Source of the DNA: Serinus canaria
Lineage: Eukaryota; Chordata; Aves; Passeriformes; Fringillidae
NCBI RefSeq assembly: GCF_022539315.1
Contig: NC_066313.1
Coordinates: 32,897,059 to 32,961,058, forward strand
Direction: 5' to 3'
DNA length: 64,000 bases
The position numbers and the translations under genes were made by a program. A model generated the notes under the pieces. That model did not search any database. It was not told where the DNA came from and saw only the letters and a program-made list of their open reading frames with translations. Positions 1 through 13,232 of this stretch are shown in pieces. Numbering within the stretch: position 1 is the stretch's first letter; each line of letters opens with the position of its first letter.

Positions 1-1332
1 TGTGTCTCCCTTCCCTTACATACACTAAAGAGCCTTCCAAGATTTTAAGAGAAATAGCAAATCCGTCTGCTGCTGTAAAACTACTTGTAAAGCAACTGAG
101 TCATGCATAAAAAGCCTGTCCTGTGGAATCCTTATTGGTTTATAAACACGTGTGTACTTTATGAGCGTGAATATTCCTTATTACTCATTTTTACTATTAG
201 TGCAGGCATTTTCTTCACTCTTTCAGGGCTGCTTCCTCCTGCAGGTGTAAGTACATCCACAGATGAATAACTGCAACTTCAGTTACACAAGTACAAGCCC
301 AGTGACACCAGGGGGATTGCACCAGGGCTACTGACAGTAGAGTTGAGCCTTCAGTGCTTGTGCTAGAGTTAACACATAAGAACAAAAGAACCCAAAGGAA
401 TTCATTGATTGTGATTTTTTTTTAATGAGCAATGGGGTGAGAGAGCAGTGAAAGGAATATTAACTCTCAAAGCTAAACAAAGGTACTCGTATACAATTTT
501 AGGCACGAATATATGAGTCAGAGTATGTTCCTGTTGAGCAAATTGTAAGAGATTAGATTATGTTGGTTGTTTATGTATTTATTGAGGAAATGTGCTATGC
601 CTATTATGCCCATTACATATATTTCATTATATAATGGCTGTATAAACATGTCATGGATACCAAAGAATGAAGTTAATTAGCACTGTTCTTTCCTTGCCTA
701 AAATTTTGCCAGTTAGTATGCTATTGATTTTTTCCCTAAAACTGAGAAACATTGTATTACTCATGTTTGAATCAAACTTAACCCACATGTAATAATTTCT
801 GCCTTTTAAACACTTAGTTACCAACCTTTAAAATCAAATTCTGCAAATTGGAGTATTAAACATTTTTTAAAATTACCTTTTAAGTCCAAATTTACAAGTA
901 CTTTATAATCTTTGTTGATGAAATAAGGTCAATCAAGCAACAGCTATTTTCCATTTGTATGTGCAGTGTTCGTGGAATGATAGATTACACTAGAAAAATA
1001 ATTTCTAGAAATATCTGAACTGTTCAAATTTTGTGAAAGGTTTGATGGATTTTCTTCTAAATGTGAAATAGAGCAGAGATAGAACAACCTAACAAACTGA
1101 GTGTTTATGATAACTCAAATATAACCGTGTCAGCAATGGCAGAAGCACAGAAGAAAATAAGAGGCAAAGTGATTGTGAGCTTCTGACACTGCATAGTAAA
1201 TGACCTGGATTGTACAAGAAAGAATGTGATTTTGTGGGAAGGAATTGCTGCATCCTATTCTCTGGAACTTACTGTTTCAAATTTCTGCACTGATATATGT
1301 TCTAAGTTTAAGATACAAAAAATTAAGAATTT

Positions 1333-1395
1333 TCATAGAATCAGAACTGTTTGGAAGGGACCTTAAAGATCACCTAGTTCCAAACGACCTGCCTT
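1333..1395 (-). mobile_element. CR1 LINE, 3' terminal fragment
   Basis: On the + strand this reads TCATAGAATC, then TTTGGAAGGGACC, then GATCACCTAGTTCCAA. That is the reverse complement of the CR1 3' end (the GGTCCCTTCC box followed by ATTCTATGA). Sequence further right, up to about 1560, is too diverged to assign. CR1 is the main non-LTR retrotransposon of birds and usually leaves 5'-truncated copies like this. Confidence 0.85.
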
Positions 1396-3497
1396 TTTTT
1401 TAAGAAATAGGTTTTTTTAGGATGTGAATCCTGGAAGTCTATAGATTCCCCCATGTAGTCAGTGGGCAAGCAGGTTCTCAACAATTCCATATAAAGACTA
1501 AGACACATGGCATAAATCACCCCCCTTGATTCTTCTCTCCAGTACCTGTAAAAAAACCCCAAAACCTAGATCACTTCTTAACTTGGATAGCCACCCTTTA
1601 GATAGGTAATATGATGGTATATGAATTTCTTTAAGCTTAGGAGAGAAGGTTCTAAGTGCACTTTTATTCTTTTGTCGGTACTAATTTTATATAAGTTGGA
1701 AGTGCAGCCTAAAGAGAATTCACATCCATTTACTGTGAACCCCACTTGAAATCACGATCTCTGCTTTCATCTGCTCCTGCATTAGGCTTATAAATCTAGG
1801 AAGTTTCTGTTGAGTCTGCATTAGCTATATCAAGTGCTTACACTTAAAATAATGCTTCCATCAAAATATGGACAAAACAAAAAGGAGGTGAAAGAAAAAT
1901 TGGTGGCTCATTGTAAACCTCATAAAATAATTATACCTTGGAGAAGGGCATCCAAAAAATTCCTTTTCATACTGTAGAAAGTGTCAGCTCTATGGTGACA
2001 AAACAGCTAAAAAGAAGTAAATCTGAATTATTGTTGTATAGCAAAAAAGACTATGAGGAGTGAGGACAGGGAGTAGGGGAAACCAGAAAAGAATCCCTTA
2101 TTTTGACAAGGTCTTGAAACCATGGTAAAGCAGGTGAGGCATCGGTGGAAAGAATCAAGGAACATGGAGAGTGTGAATGGCTTAATAGGAGTCATGGGAG
2201 AAGATTACATTTCAAGTTTAGTTGGAAAAGAAGAAAATGTAGAAAACTAATCATGAATAATGCTTTGGATGAAGTGGGATTAGGTAAAGTAAGTTTAAAT
2301 TTATATGTATGTGTGTGTGCATCTGTGTGTGAGAGGAAAACAGAACAAATTTGGAAGGTAAGAAGAAAGGAGTAAAAAACTGAAAGGAATGAAAATCAGA
2401 AAGCAGTGGAGGGGCTGACTTGAGGCATGAGAAGTTGTGATTACAGCTGGGGGATTGTGATTCAAAGTAGACAAGAAAAAATGACTGCTCTGAACAAGAT
2501 ATGAGAAATGGGTAGGGTAAAATAAAATTGCAATTTGGGAATCAACCGAAGAGTGACAATAGTTACTTGCTAGATGGGTATTTTCTCCAAGGTAATGAAA
2601 ACAAGAAAAGCCAGTGTAACAGTGAGGGAGGCAGAAAAAGGAAAGGATGGACATTGTGACAGTTATTGGAGAAGAGGCTGAATAAAAATTAAGTCCTGAA
2701 GGATGTACGTGACGTCTAAAAAGGAAAGAATGAGTGAATATAGTACCCTTTGAGCAGGGTACAAGTTAATCATGACTACAGATCTTTGCAGGTGTTGAAC
2801 AAGAGCTGGATTTGGCTCCTTGGAGCTCTGCTAATTATGTGTTGAGGGTAATATCTTCCCTAAAGGATGTAAAGTGACTGGTGAGTGCTCCCTAGGCATC
2901 TGTGGAAGGATCCACAAAGATCTATTCCTGATAAACTATAAATTTATTTGAAAACCTTATGGTTTTTTACTCTTCATTCTTCACACCAGAACAGTCATAT
3001 TACAACAAGAAATTTTTAGGTTATGGTAAATTTTTGATTCAAAAATTTAACATGTTTGCATGGGTAAAAAGGAAATGGGCTTAGTTATGCACTATAATTT
3101 AAAATGGATGCGTAACATCTCACACAAATAGTCTATAAAATGCACTCACGCACTTAGATAAAGACTAGCATGAAAAACTTTCTGGCAGCCTTTTTAGGAC
3201 AGCTTGAAAATGCAAACTCATCACATTTGAAATCAAAGAAATCAGGAGAGGGTTTTCTGTATGTTTATATGCAGGAAGAAAGGAAACTTCTAATGATTTT
3301 GGAAAGCAATATCAAAAGAATGTCAGCAGCTTTCCTTTGACAACTAATAAGAAAATAACCCAAATCTTACGTTGTCAAAGGGCTAAATAAAGATCACTCT
3401 TTAGCTTTTGTGACAAAACAGAAATCGTGAAAGGCTATTTAATACTGTCTAGATACCCAAATGGGTTTGCTGTTTCTGAAATGTAAAATAACATGTT

Positions 3498-3595
3498 CTA
3501 GTGGAAGATGTCCCTTCCTCTGGCAGGGGGTTTGAAAATAGATATCTTTAAGGTCCCTTCCAATCCAAACCATTCTATGATTCTCTGAGTCTGTG
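3498..3595 (+). mobile_element. CR1 LINE, 3' terminal fragment
   Basis: The sequence contains GATGTCCCTTCCTCTGGCAG, TTTGAAAATAGATATCTTTA, AGGTCCCTTCCAATCCAAAC and then CATTCTATGATTCTCTGA. This is the standard order of the last roughly 100 bp of a CR1 in sense orientation, ending in the degenerate ATTCTATGA repeat. The copy is heavily 5'-truncated and non-coding. Confidence 0.9.
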
Positions 3596-6500
3596 ACCAT
3601 CCTAATTATACAGCCAACAGGAAATTTCTGAAGGACAAAGATATCCTGAACTTACTTGTACAATAAGAATTTGACAATCTTGTATTCTGCTGAGGTTTGG
3701 GTGATGAGACAGCTGGTGAAACCATGTAGCCAAAGGAACAATTTTTGCATGTTGAATGAAAATCGGTGTTAGGGTAGTTATCTTCCTGTGCATATGAAAG
3801 CAGAAGTAGAAGCAGTAGTCTTCTTTCTTTCAGTTTTCTGAAAAACAATACCCAATTAAATATGATTGAAATGAGTTTTGCTTGAAATAAAAGTCTGCAG
3901 ATGTAATTTTTAGGCAAAACAATCTCTTCTTGAAAATAAGACTTAGCATAACAAATGGCTCTGATGGCAGTTTTTATTAGAAAGAATAGATCCAGGGGTT
4001 TTGAAATCTTGCAGTTGAATAAACTGTATGTTTTGATTAGATTGTTGCCACCATCATAATACAGTTCTTACCACTAAAATTCATGTCATTAAATATATAT
4101 CTTATTGAGTGGATGCAGTTGTAGTAGGTTAGAAGTATAGCAAGAAAGAATTCTGCAGTGTTTACTTTTCAAGTGTAAACAAGTCCATCAAATCAAATAA
4201 TTGCAAAAGTAAAATAATAAGAGTATCAAATTACAGTTGTTATTATGAAAAAAAAAATCTTAAAAATATTAATGAAGTGGCAGAATATGTGTCAGAAAAT
4301 GAAAAACCCAACAGAATGCTTGTCTCAAGGATTTTAGGAATTTAGCATAATCTGTAGAGCTGATTTTTCAGTAAGGGACTACTTCAGCTGCTTATGTCAC
4401 CCTTAAACTGCGTTAAAGAAACTTCCTGAAAAGTCACATAAAGGAACAAACAAATCTGAGTTTGTCAGGTCCTTACTTTGGCATTCTGTATGCTGGGCTT
4501 CAGATTTTTCACAAAATTGTGTATAAAAACCTCTCTTCCTGTTTCTTATTTCTCACTCTCCTGAAAGTAAGTGTCACTGAAGATGAGTAGTGCTTCCTTC
4601 TTAGGGAGGTAAGTGAACTCTAATAGCAGAGAAGTTTGCCAGGAAATCTCTCTTGAATGGTGGAGTCTAGACAGTTACCCTAATGTGTCTCTCTTTCTTA
4701 AAGACATTTTCTTGTCAAATGTTTTGGAGAGTCCTCTGGAATAACAGGTGCTGCTGTAAATGAAAGGCAGCTGTTACCTTGCCTTTGTCAGGAGTTCTTT
4801 TAAACATCAGTGCTTAATTAACTTTTGGTAACTTATTCAAGAAGGGCTGTGCATTCATTTCACTCTGGATCATGAACATATGTAAGGTCAGGAGGCTGAG
4901 AGCTTTGTGGCATTGCAAGAAGGCCATGCAGCAGAGGTCCTCAAAATTATCTAAAGATTTTATGGGCATCTGCTCCCATGTAGCACTTTTTCACTTTGTC
5001 CTGGTCAATAGTGTCTTTTTTCTTCTGCTGGAAATGCAAGTTCCTGGATGAGACATGTGTTGATTCCAGCTCCTGTGTCCTGGAGAAGGGATGCAGTTGG
5101 TTGTGTCCTCCCATGGACTACATCCTGTCTACCCCTTACCCACTGCTGCTGCAGTCTGTGGCCCCTTGCTGACACAGGTGCTCTTGAGCATCTTCCTCAG
5201 AACTGTGCACATCAGTGTCCCAAATCAGAGACAGAAGCCAAGAGCAGTGTTTCTTGGCTTTTGGAGAAGGGGAAAGATTGAGTTGTTCCTTGTGGATATC
5301 CTTATAAGTTGGGCTTGTGGCAGTAGTTGCTGGATATCATGCCAGGCATGTGCTGCCAGGTACAGGTGCAGACAAGCCTGAGGAAGCAATTGGAAAAGCT
5401 GCTAAACCAGAGATCCGGCCTTTCAGTGGTGTGTAATTATAAAAGATATACGGCATCCCTTAAGCAGAATGTTACCAGTCTATAGTCAGGAGAAATGCAG
5501 AGAAAACAGATTCAAGGCAAGTGCTCCCCTAACTTCACACATCATTTTTTTACTCTCTTACTATACAGAGAAAGGAAATGTCCGGGCACAATTCACCTCA
5601 CCTACCTGAGAATTTTAGCGGAGGATGAAATTAATTAAGACCTTCACGTGCCTGTTTTTACTCACTTAAGTATAGATGACTACCTCGCATTTCAGCATTA
5701 AAAATGTAAATTTTACTTGAGATTAAAGATCTCTGTCATAACAAGCTTGCACTGCAAAAAGCTGAGAAAGACTTTTTCCCAAACAACTGGAAAATGCTGA
5801 TAGTTTCTTTGATTGTGGAGAAGAGAAAACTGAATGAAAATGTTTGTAATTTTTCATAGTTATCTAAAATCATGGAGGTTGTAGTACATTTTGCTTTCTG
5901 TTCTTGCTGCAATCTGATATAAAATCAGGAGTAGAAAAGTCATGCAAAGAGGGACACAAGAGTAGGTTTCCACTACTTGTAAGAAATGGAAGTTGCAGGT
6001 TCAGACAGCTTGCTGGTGCTTTGACAGGCCAGAGACTGTCAAGTTGAAATGTACAAAAACAGAGGGTATGTCCATATGCCTCTAAATGAGAGCACCAATA
6101 GGCCAGTTCAGTGCTGGAGCCATGATTCTCTTTCTGCTTAACTGTTGGCTCACTCCTTGGCCATTTGCTTCCAGCAGGCTCCAGACAGAAACAGCCCTAA
6201 GCACTGAGACTTGGCTGAAAACTGACTATAATTTAGCAGTGTAGGTGCAGCCAGAGAGTCTAAATGTGGAGTTAAATGGTGTTAGCAATGAGTGGTACTG
6301 CATAAAGCAACATTCCACCTGCCTCAGGTGGGTACAGTATCTTATTGGATTCTTTAAGAAATAATTGCATTGGTTTGCTGAGCAACCAGCAAAACAAAAA
6401 GGGCAGTGAAAGGTATATGCAGACACGTATGTTTAAATAATAAAAGGAACTGGATCACGATCAGCTTTTTAATTCATATCACCCCTGCTGCTATGGAGCC

Positions 6501-8587
6501 TGATAATGGATCTCTGCTGCAATTAATTTTGATTTGAATTGAAGGCATTTTCAGAATCGCCACTGTGGATGACAATAGAAACCCCTCATGTGGTCATAAG
6601 CAAGATATCGTTTGTGTGCAAATACAAATTGAGTATTCAGCTTGTGTTTTCTCCTTTCATCTTTCTACAGAGGTTGCTCACTTCTCATATCCCTCTTTTT
6701 CCCATTTTGCTGCACTAATGAGTTTTTAATGCAAAGGAAAAGCGATTATAAGCAGTGAAGCAAAGACAGCTTTATAGAGCAAGACTGAGGAATTGAAGGC
6801 ATAGATCAGAGCTATCCACCAACCTGAGATGAAAGAGAAGCTCATGAAAACAGAGACATATAGATAGCTTTGATTTCATTATCATTAGACAAGAAAGGAC
6901 AAAAAATGGAATAGCTATAAAGATCTTCATATGTAGTAAGTTGCCTAGATTAATAAGAGTCTATGCAGAAAGCATTAAAGTGATAACATTGGTCAGGAAG
7001 ACATCCTGTACTAAAATTTTTTTTGTTCATCCCTGGTGTAAGTGTAATGTGATGTGATTACCCAATCTTAATAAACAAAAAAACCCAAATATTATGTACG
7101 TATTAAATATTATATTCATTGATGCTCTGTTTTCCTACAATTGCTAAGCATGAGTTGTTTGTTTGGACTTTTCTCTCTCTTTCCTTTTCAACACAGATTC
7201 TGGAGATTGTATTTCTGTTACTAATTTCATGGTTTATCACATCTTGAATTGTAAACAAATTAAATAGTTGGTGGATTTTAGAGGAAGCTTTTGTTTGGCA
7301 GATACATGTACCTTGTTAAAATAGTCACAAGGGAAGTACCTAATTACATTTGAAAGGTGCTTGACGAGATAAAGAATGATTTATATACAGTGTTTTATGA
7401 TTGCAGTTAGGAATCTAATACAGAAAATTAGCAGTTGGGAGTGGGGAGGAGTGATAAATGTTCATGTTTTTAGAAATAACAAATTTGTTCCTCCAAGATG
7501 AAGTCAATCCCAATCCTTTCTTTCAGTTTAGGTCTTTTTTTTCATTAAGTATAAATTAAGACACTAAAGCAAAGCTATTTTCCATGGCATATCCCATCAT
7601 TACAGAAACTAAAATAGCATGATTAATAAATTTTTCTTAATATATATTTTTTAAAGCAATACTTTCTGGCCAAGCCAAAAATTGCTGGCTAGTTTTATGG
7701 AAGTGATGCTTTGAAATTCTTCTGAGATTTTGATGATAGATATATTTTCATTGCTCTGCAGTTTACCTGCAATACAGTGAGCCTTTGTAGCTCTCTCCCA
7801 TGCTCTACTCTACCCATTTAAGAAAGGAGAAAAGGAAGAAAGGGATGTTAAGTGAGTTGCCTGGAGGGACAAAAGTAATCCATGTCAGACTGGAACAAGG
7901 TTTTGGAATACTGCTTAAATCAGTGTCATCTCTTTAGTTGATAGATTTCTTGTCCAGCACAATCTATTTTGGTGCTCTACATTTTGTAGCTTAATTTATT
8001 TTGACACCGGGACTCAGCATAGGAATTACATTAACATTCTGTGCCTTTTTGCCATTCAGCTGTCTCTTGCAAAGGTTCTCTGTCATGTTCTTGCCCTAGG
8101 TTAATATAGTAAACAAGCTGTATTTCAGTGTATGTAGCAGTGAATAATTTTAGATAAGTACTGTGAATTTCCTGTCTGGTTTTGTATTTCAATGTAAATT
8201 GGAGCTGCTAAGACAACGCATAAATAATTTTTCTTCAATTGTGAGAATATTAGAAGCAGGTCTTCTATTTTGACTTGAAACTATTACCTTGGAAACTATT
8301 TAAACATTGGCACAAAGTCCACAAAGATGTTTTAAAAAATATCAGTCTTATTATGTTGGTGATTTTATACACCCATTACATTCTGAACTTCTACTATTTT
8401 TGGTTTATAGGCTTGACTGTGTATCCCCAAGACATAGGGGAGTTAAATATTCACTACTTTAGAACTCCTCAGCTCTATGGTGAAAAATATGTTTCAGTGA
8501 ACCAATGATACTGGAACAGCTGTACAGTATGCCTGTGAAGTTACCTTCCATGTGATTTTAAGAATTTTCTGATTTTTTTTTCTTTAG

Positions 8588-8638
8588 GTCAATGGAACAG
8601 AAATTGAATATGAATTTGAAGAAATTACTTTGGAGAGG
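8588..8638 (+). CDS. DLG2: DLG2 (PSD-93) internal coding exon leading into PDZ1
   Basis: This 51-bp exon reads VNGTEIEYEFEEITLER in frame 0. The peptide matches my memory of vertebrate DLG2 just before PDZ domain 1; the EEITLER end forms the first strand of that domain. A T-rich tract ending in TTTAG (to 8587) is the acceptor, and GTATGT from 8639 is the donor. The exon is 17 whole codons, so both flanking introns are phase 0. It joins in frame to the exon at 51892, giving ITLER-GNSGLGF across the junction, the continuous sequence expected for the family. DLG2 is a membrane-associated guanylate kinase scaffold that clusters NMDA receptors and potassium channels at postsynaptic sites. Paralogues DLG1, DLG3 and DLG4 differ as I recall them in the EYEFEE stretch. 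The identification is firm for the DLG family and strong for DLG2. Confidence 0.93.
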
Positions 8639-8878
8639 GTATGTACAATTTATTCTTTCTTATGGGAAAAATTTAATCTGAAATAAAAATAATGTGATTA
8701 ATTATGAAATTAAAATTGGTTAAGAATAAGTTTGTTTACATTTTGAATAAAGGTGTGTTCACTGTTTATTCTAAACTGTAAAAATGTAAGCGATAACAAC
8801 AGGTAAGACTTTCATGCTATTAACAAGTTTATGATTTAGCTACTTGTGTTCAAAATAAGTTTCTTTCCCATAACTATC

Positions 8879-8918
8879 GTCAGTGCTTAGTTGGGTGTGT
8901 CAGTGCTTAGTTGGGTGT
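8879..8918 (+). repeat. Perfect 20-bp tandem duplication
   Basis: The unit GTCAGTGCTTAGTTGGGTGT occurs twice in direct succession, at 8879-8898 and 8899-8918, with no mismatch. It lies about 240 bp downstream of the DLG2 exon donor. The identity of the copies suggests a recent duplication by slippage or break repair. Confidence 0.95.
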
Positions 8919-11900
8919 TTGGTTATCGTGAAGACCCTCTATGACTTAGTAACTCCCTTTGTCAACTGGAATTGTAGAATGTTTTCTCTTTAAAAATCTT
9001 TGGTTTCTAGTCACATGATAGTGGATGTGTAGTAGACCATGTCTGTGCTTAAAAGATGTGCTGACTCAAAAGCTGAATTACCTGAGCCGTAATTAGGGCT
9101 TGCAGTGAAGGCTTTGTTGGTAATGTAGCACCAAAGCAAAGCTCTATGTGCTGTACCGTGTCTCCCTGGATTTGGTGTTTTTCCCTTGCCTTTTGGTTAT
9201 GTAGCTGTTGTCTTACAGTGCTGACTTTGTCCGACACAGATCGAGGCCATATGGGCCATGTAGGGTGTGAGGAAGAAAGCCAAAGCTTTGTAATATGTCA
9301 TAATGCTTACAAAGGTTTCTAACAGATGCAAGAATGTCATTGCTGAATTCCTTTAGTGTTCTACCAACATATTGGGAATATGAATTTTTTTCATCTTGAA
9401 GCACAGTTCATCTTCTTTCTACATAAAATGATTGAATGGAAGGCCAGATTTATCAAGATATGATTGATGCCATGTGAACAAAAGCCTGTAAGGTGGCAAA
9501 TTACCACTAAATTAGATACTTAAATGATATAATTCGCTGCACTTTTTCTGCATATTATATTTTTAATTGTCCAGGATAATGAATTCCATAATCATTAAAC
9601 TTAAGGGGCTACAAGTTTATGTTCTCATTGATTTGCTCTCTCAGGCAAATTATGAAAGAGCAATGTATCTTTTTATCATAGCCATCTTCATAACAGATTA
9701 CATATAAGGTTATAGGCACTTTTCCTCTACTGCCTCCCAACTTATTGGCTCATCACTAGTTATTCATTGGACTAGAGTTTCCAAAGGTCACTGAACAGAA
9801 AACAGAACACATGCCTCCTGGGTGATATTTAGAAAAGCACTTTATTTTTAACAGATGCGTAAGTTATCAGTGTACATACTGCAGAAGGGATGTGATTTGC
9901 ATCTCCTGTACCTGTCAGATGCAGATAATTGGTTATTCATAGTGCAGTGTAATATCAGCTGAAGGCTGAACAACAATAGCAAAAAAGAGATACAGATCTT
10001 AATGGACAATGTTTCAGTTGTTTTCTTGATGATGCTGGATCTGTGGCTTCTGATTACTACTGCTTGAAATGTTCTGTCACACATATCAGTGTTTTGTCTC
10101 AGAGGCAGGGTACTGTGTCTGCTGGTTTTTGTGTGAGATATAAAACACAAGTGATTGCCTTTAAATAGCTGTCATTTATGTCAGACTAAAAGCGTTTTCA
10201 GAAAAGAAGACATTCTCCATGTTGATTACCCATTTTCTTCCACAAAACTGCTTTTAGAAATTAGAGGGAAATCATCTCTCTATTTAATGGCAAAGCTGCA
10301 AAATATATTAAGATTTCTGCTTTTGAGAGAGAAAAATGTATTTTGTTCATATCAAACAGCTGGTAATAAACTTTACATTTTGGTCCAGTTATTCAAGTCA
10401 CAGAATTCTGCATTGCCAAAACCATTCTTCATTTAATTTATCCTCATTTTTAAATGGTCAGTATAATTAAAAAATTTTAAGATGTGAAAATAGTGTATTA
10501 AGGAAAAAGCACTCTTAGTTGCCTTTTGTTAAATAATAGAATGAAAGGGGAGGTGGTAAGGGATTCGTTCAGAGCACTTCCCAGTCTCTATATACATTGT
10601 TAATTTAATTATTAGGAGATCACCTTCATCCATAGGTGACATGGATTTGTAGAACCTATTCCTGAGGAGAGTTACTGGTATTGGTATGAACCTTGCCCTG
10701 GGGTGAAGAGGTGTCCCCATCTCTTGGGGTAAAATAAGACTACTGTGTGCATGTTGGCAGAAAGTGTCCAGTGTGGAGCTGGAGAGCAAAAATGCCAAGA
10801 GCAAGCTGTGCTAATGGTCTGGTGGGAAGGACAGTGCAGGGCTTGCTGAGCATCCCGAGCTGCCCAAGACCATGCTGGTGCACCAGGAAGTTGACTACAA
10901 AGTTACAGGGGGCTTTTGAAGAAAGCTTTTTTAAAAAAAAAAAATCTCTCTTTGAAATACTGTTATTCAGTTGTTTCTATTTAAAATGTTGTGCCCTAGT
11001 TTGCAGTTGAAAAATACTTGGGGATTTGAGATTAAAAGACTTCAGTGAGAATTGACATAGACAACTAATTTGAGACAGATCCACCTTAAATCTGTGATCA
11101 GTGGTGCTTCCAGGAGTTAAAAGAAGTTGTTAGTACACCCCTGTCAGCCCTCTCTTTAGTGGCTGCTCTTATCCTTTTACTCTTCAGTTGTGCCAGCCAC
11201 TTAGCAGGTACCTTCACCAGTTTGAGCTCGCTGTTAAATCATTTAGAGCTCTCATAAGAACACACTTGAATAACAGAGTTAAGAGAAATCAAACAAATTC
11301 TCTTATGGGGGGGAAAAAAAGAATTTAAATTCCGTGACATACTTCACAGAATGTGTGAGATTCTCTGCAAACTTACCAGCATAAAATACAGATATGGGTG
11401 TAGACTAATACTTTGTGATTCATAAAAAAACTACAATGCCCAAGTGCATACTCAGACAAAGTTCTTAAAAATAAAGTATTACCTTGCTCTAGCTTGAATA
11501 TTAAATACACTTTAGAAAGGAAACTCTATATAAAATAATTAATATTAGTGCAGTGATGTTAATTTTCCATTACTGAAGGACTTGAAAAAAACACACCCAG
11601 CACTCTCAAGAGGCTTATTTGCATTTGTAAATAAGTGGTCAGTGTAAGGGACTATCAGATAGTCTCTGGTACAAAGCATAAGCAACTTTCCTTAGCTGGA
11701 AGAAAGTTTTAATTGATTGACTCCTTGGTACAAGTGCTATGCTTGGACACAGATACTGAAGAGAGGATTTTAGTAGAGGTTGGAATATCAGGCAAAATGA
11801 ATCCTTACCCTGAAGAAAAGTTAAGAAAGACAGTGGGTCACTTAATGATTCATATTGGATTCATGCTGAGTTCAACATCTGAGTTCAGATCTCAGAACCT

Positions 11901-12379
11901 TTTTGCTCATCTAACCTTGCCTGCTTTCTAGATGTTGGACAAAAAGAGGACTTTTATGGTTAATAGAGCTGTTTTCAATAGACTCTTTTCACATTCGGTA
12001 TGTATTTTCATTTTGTATCTGTATTAAAGAATGCTATTAGTTTTTGTGAAATAGACTATTTGGAAAAATCTATTTCTATCAACACTGGAATTAAAGACAT
12101 CTAGTTCCAAGTGCATTTGCATACTGAGATTGACTGACTAAGGTCAGTCAGTCTGAAAAGGTTGAGCTCTGACTGAGAATTTTGCCATGGCTGAGACATG
12201 CATGAAGGATCTCTATTTCTTTTTCTTTTATACTGCTGTGAATTTTCTGGCCTATTGTAACAATGCAGGTTACACTCAGAATGTGCCTGTTTTTAATTAA
12301 CCATATAGTTTTACAGAGTTTTTAGGAACCTGTTGTTTTGTTTCCTCCTCACTTTTTTAGATTTCATTGCAATTGCCTA

Positions 12380-12410
12380 CTGTCTCACTCCAGCTGAGGG
12401 AGTGAGACAG
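12380..12410. other. Strong inverted repeat (hairpin)
   Basis: CTGTCTCACTCC (12380-12391) and GGAGTGAGACAG (12399-12410) are perfect reverse complements separated by the 7-nt loop AGCTGAG. Flanking bases (about 12369-12379 and 12411-12420) can extend the stem with bulges and mismatches, giving a total arm of roughly 20 nt. This could be an intronic hairpin, a remnant of a palindromic element, or chance. No known microRNA is recognised in it. Confidence 0.85.
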
Positions 12411-12775
12411 GTATGAATGCTCATTTAGCATAATTATTTCCTTAGAAAACCTGGTTTAATATATTCATAGAATCACATGAGTAAAAAAGGGTAAATTCTC
12501 AATGATGATTTATCATCTTAGACTGTGTTGTGTTAACTCTGATAAGTTTAATTCTGTACCCACCACAGGCTCTGCTCATTGGAGAAACTAAGAAATCTAC
12601 TCTGTCTCTTCTTTTCTTTGACTTGAGAGTTCAATGACATCCAGCACCACCATGAGGAAATTTAATTTTTCTACTTGGAGATTATCATTCTCTAAAAGTT
12701 TGGGGTTCTGCATTTCAACAAATTGAAGGACTTATTCAAATCTTAACTAGAAAGGCTAGAACTAGTCATAGGTGA

Positions 12776-12928
12776 CCTTAGATTAGCTCAGCTGGTTAGA
12801 ATGTGGTTCAAAAAATGCCAACACCAAAAGTTGTGTGTTTCATCCCTGTATGGGCCAGTCACCCAAGAAATGGACTCAATAATACTTGTGGGTCCCTTCC
12901 AGCTCAGAATATTGTGTGAAATTATAGC
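12776..12928 (+). mobile_element. TguSINE1-like tRNA-Ile-derived SINE with CR1-type tail
   Basis: The first ~85 bp align by eye with tRNA-Ile: TTAGCTCAGCTGGTTAGA (A-box region), a degenerate anticodon arm, GTGTTTCATCC (B-box region) and CTGTATGGGCCA at the acceptor end. The tRNA-like part is followed by a short linker and then GTGGGTCCCTTCC and CTCAGAATATTGTGTGA, which is the CR1 3' tail. A tRNA head on a CR1 tail is the structure of the zebra finch SINE known as TguSINE1, thought to be mobilised by CR1 reverse transcriptase. The copy is diverged and not a functional tRNA. Confidence 0.82.
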
Positions 12929-13232
12929 TTAAAGGCTAAAATTTAAAAATCCAGAGGAAGCAGTGGAAAAACAAATCTTGGTGTATTTCAGAAAATAATT
13001 TATTACAGGCTTCAGCTCTTAATTGCTTTGATACTTGTAAACCTAAGAAATAATCACTACTGTGTTATTAGTCATTCTTTTTTCATCACTAATTTCCTAG
13101 ATGAACGTGTAGGAGTTTTCAAAGATACGAACAGCTGGAACACTGAAGAACAGATAGTATTGAATGACACGAGTATTTTAATTTGACTTGATGTTTATTT
13201 TTTATTACCCATCTATATATCTTGTTTTTGTA

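Larger units (their letters stand above)
1..8587 (+). other. DLG2: DLG2 intron, upstream part
   Basis: This stretch lies between an exon outside the window and the exon at 8588. The preceding coding exon, expected to end in a sequence like NTDTLDTIPY, was looked for and not seen. The DNA is AT-rich and non-coding. It holds two CR1 3' ends (1333-1395, minus; 3498-3595, plus) and an imperfect TG-rich run near 2300-2330. No other recognisable element was found. Open frames of up to about 117 codons here have no recognisable similarity or exon structure. Assignment to DLG2 is an inference from the next exon. Confidence 0.75.

Noticed and set aside
1..8587. Preceding DLG2 exon (ending like DTLDTIPY)
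   Set aside because: No sequence encoding that peptide next to a splice donor was found on the + strand.
12776..12860. Functional tRNA-Ile gene
   Set aside because: The A and B boxes and acceptor end are degenerate, the anticodon arm does not fold properly, and the sequence runs directly into a CR1-type tail, so it is a SINE.
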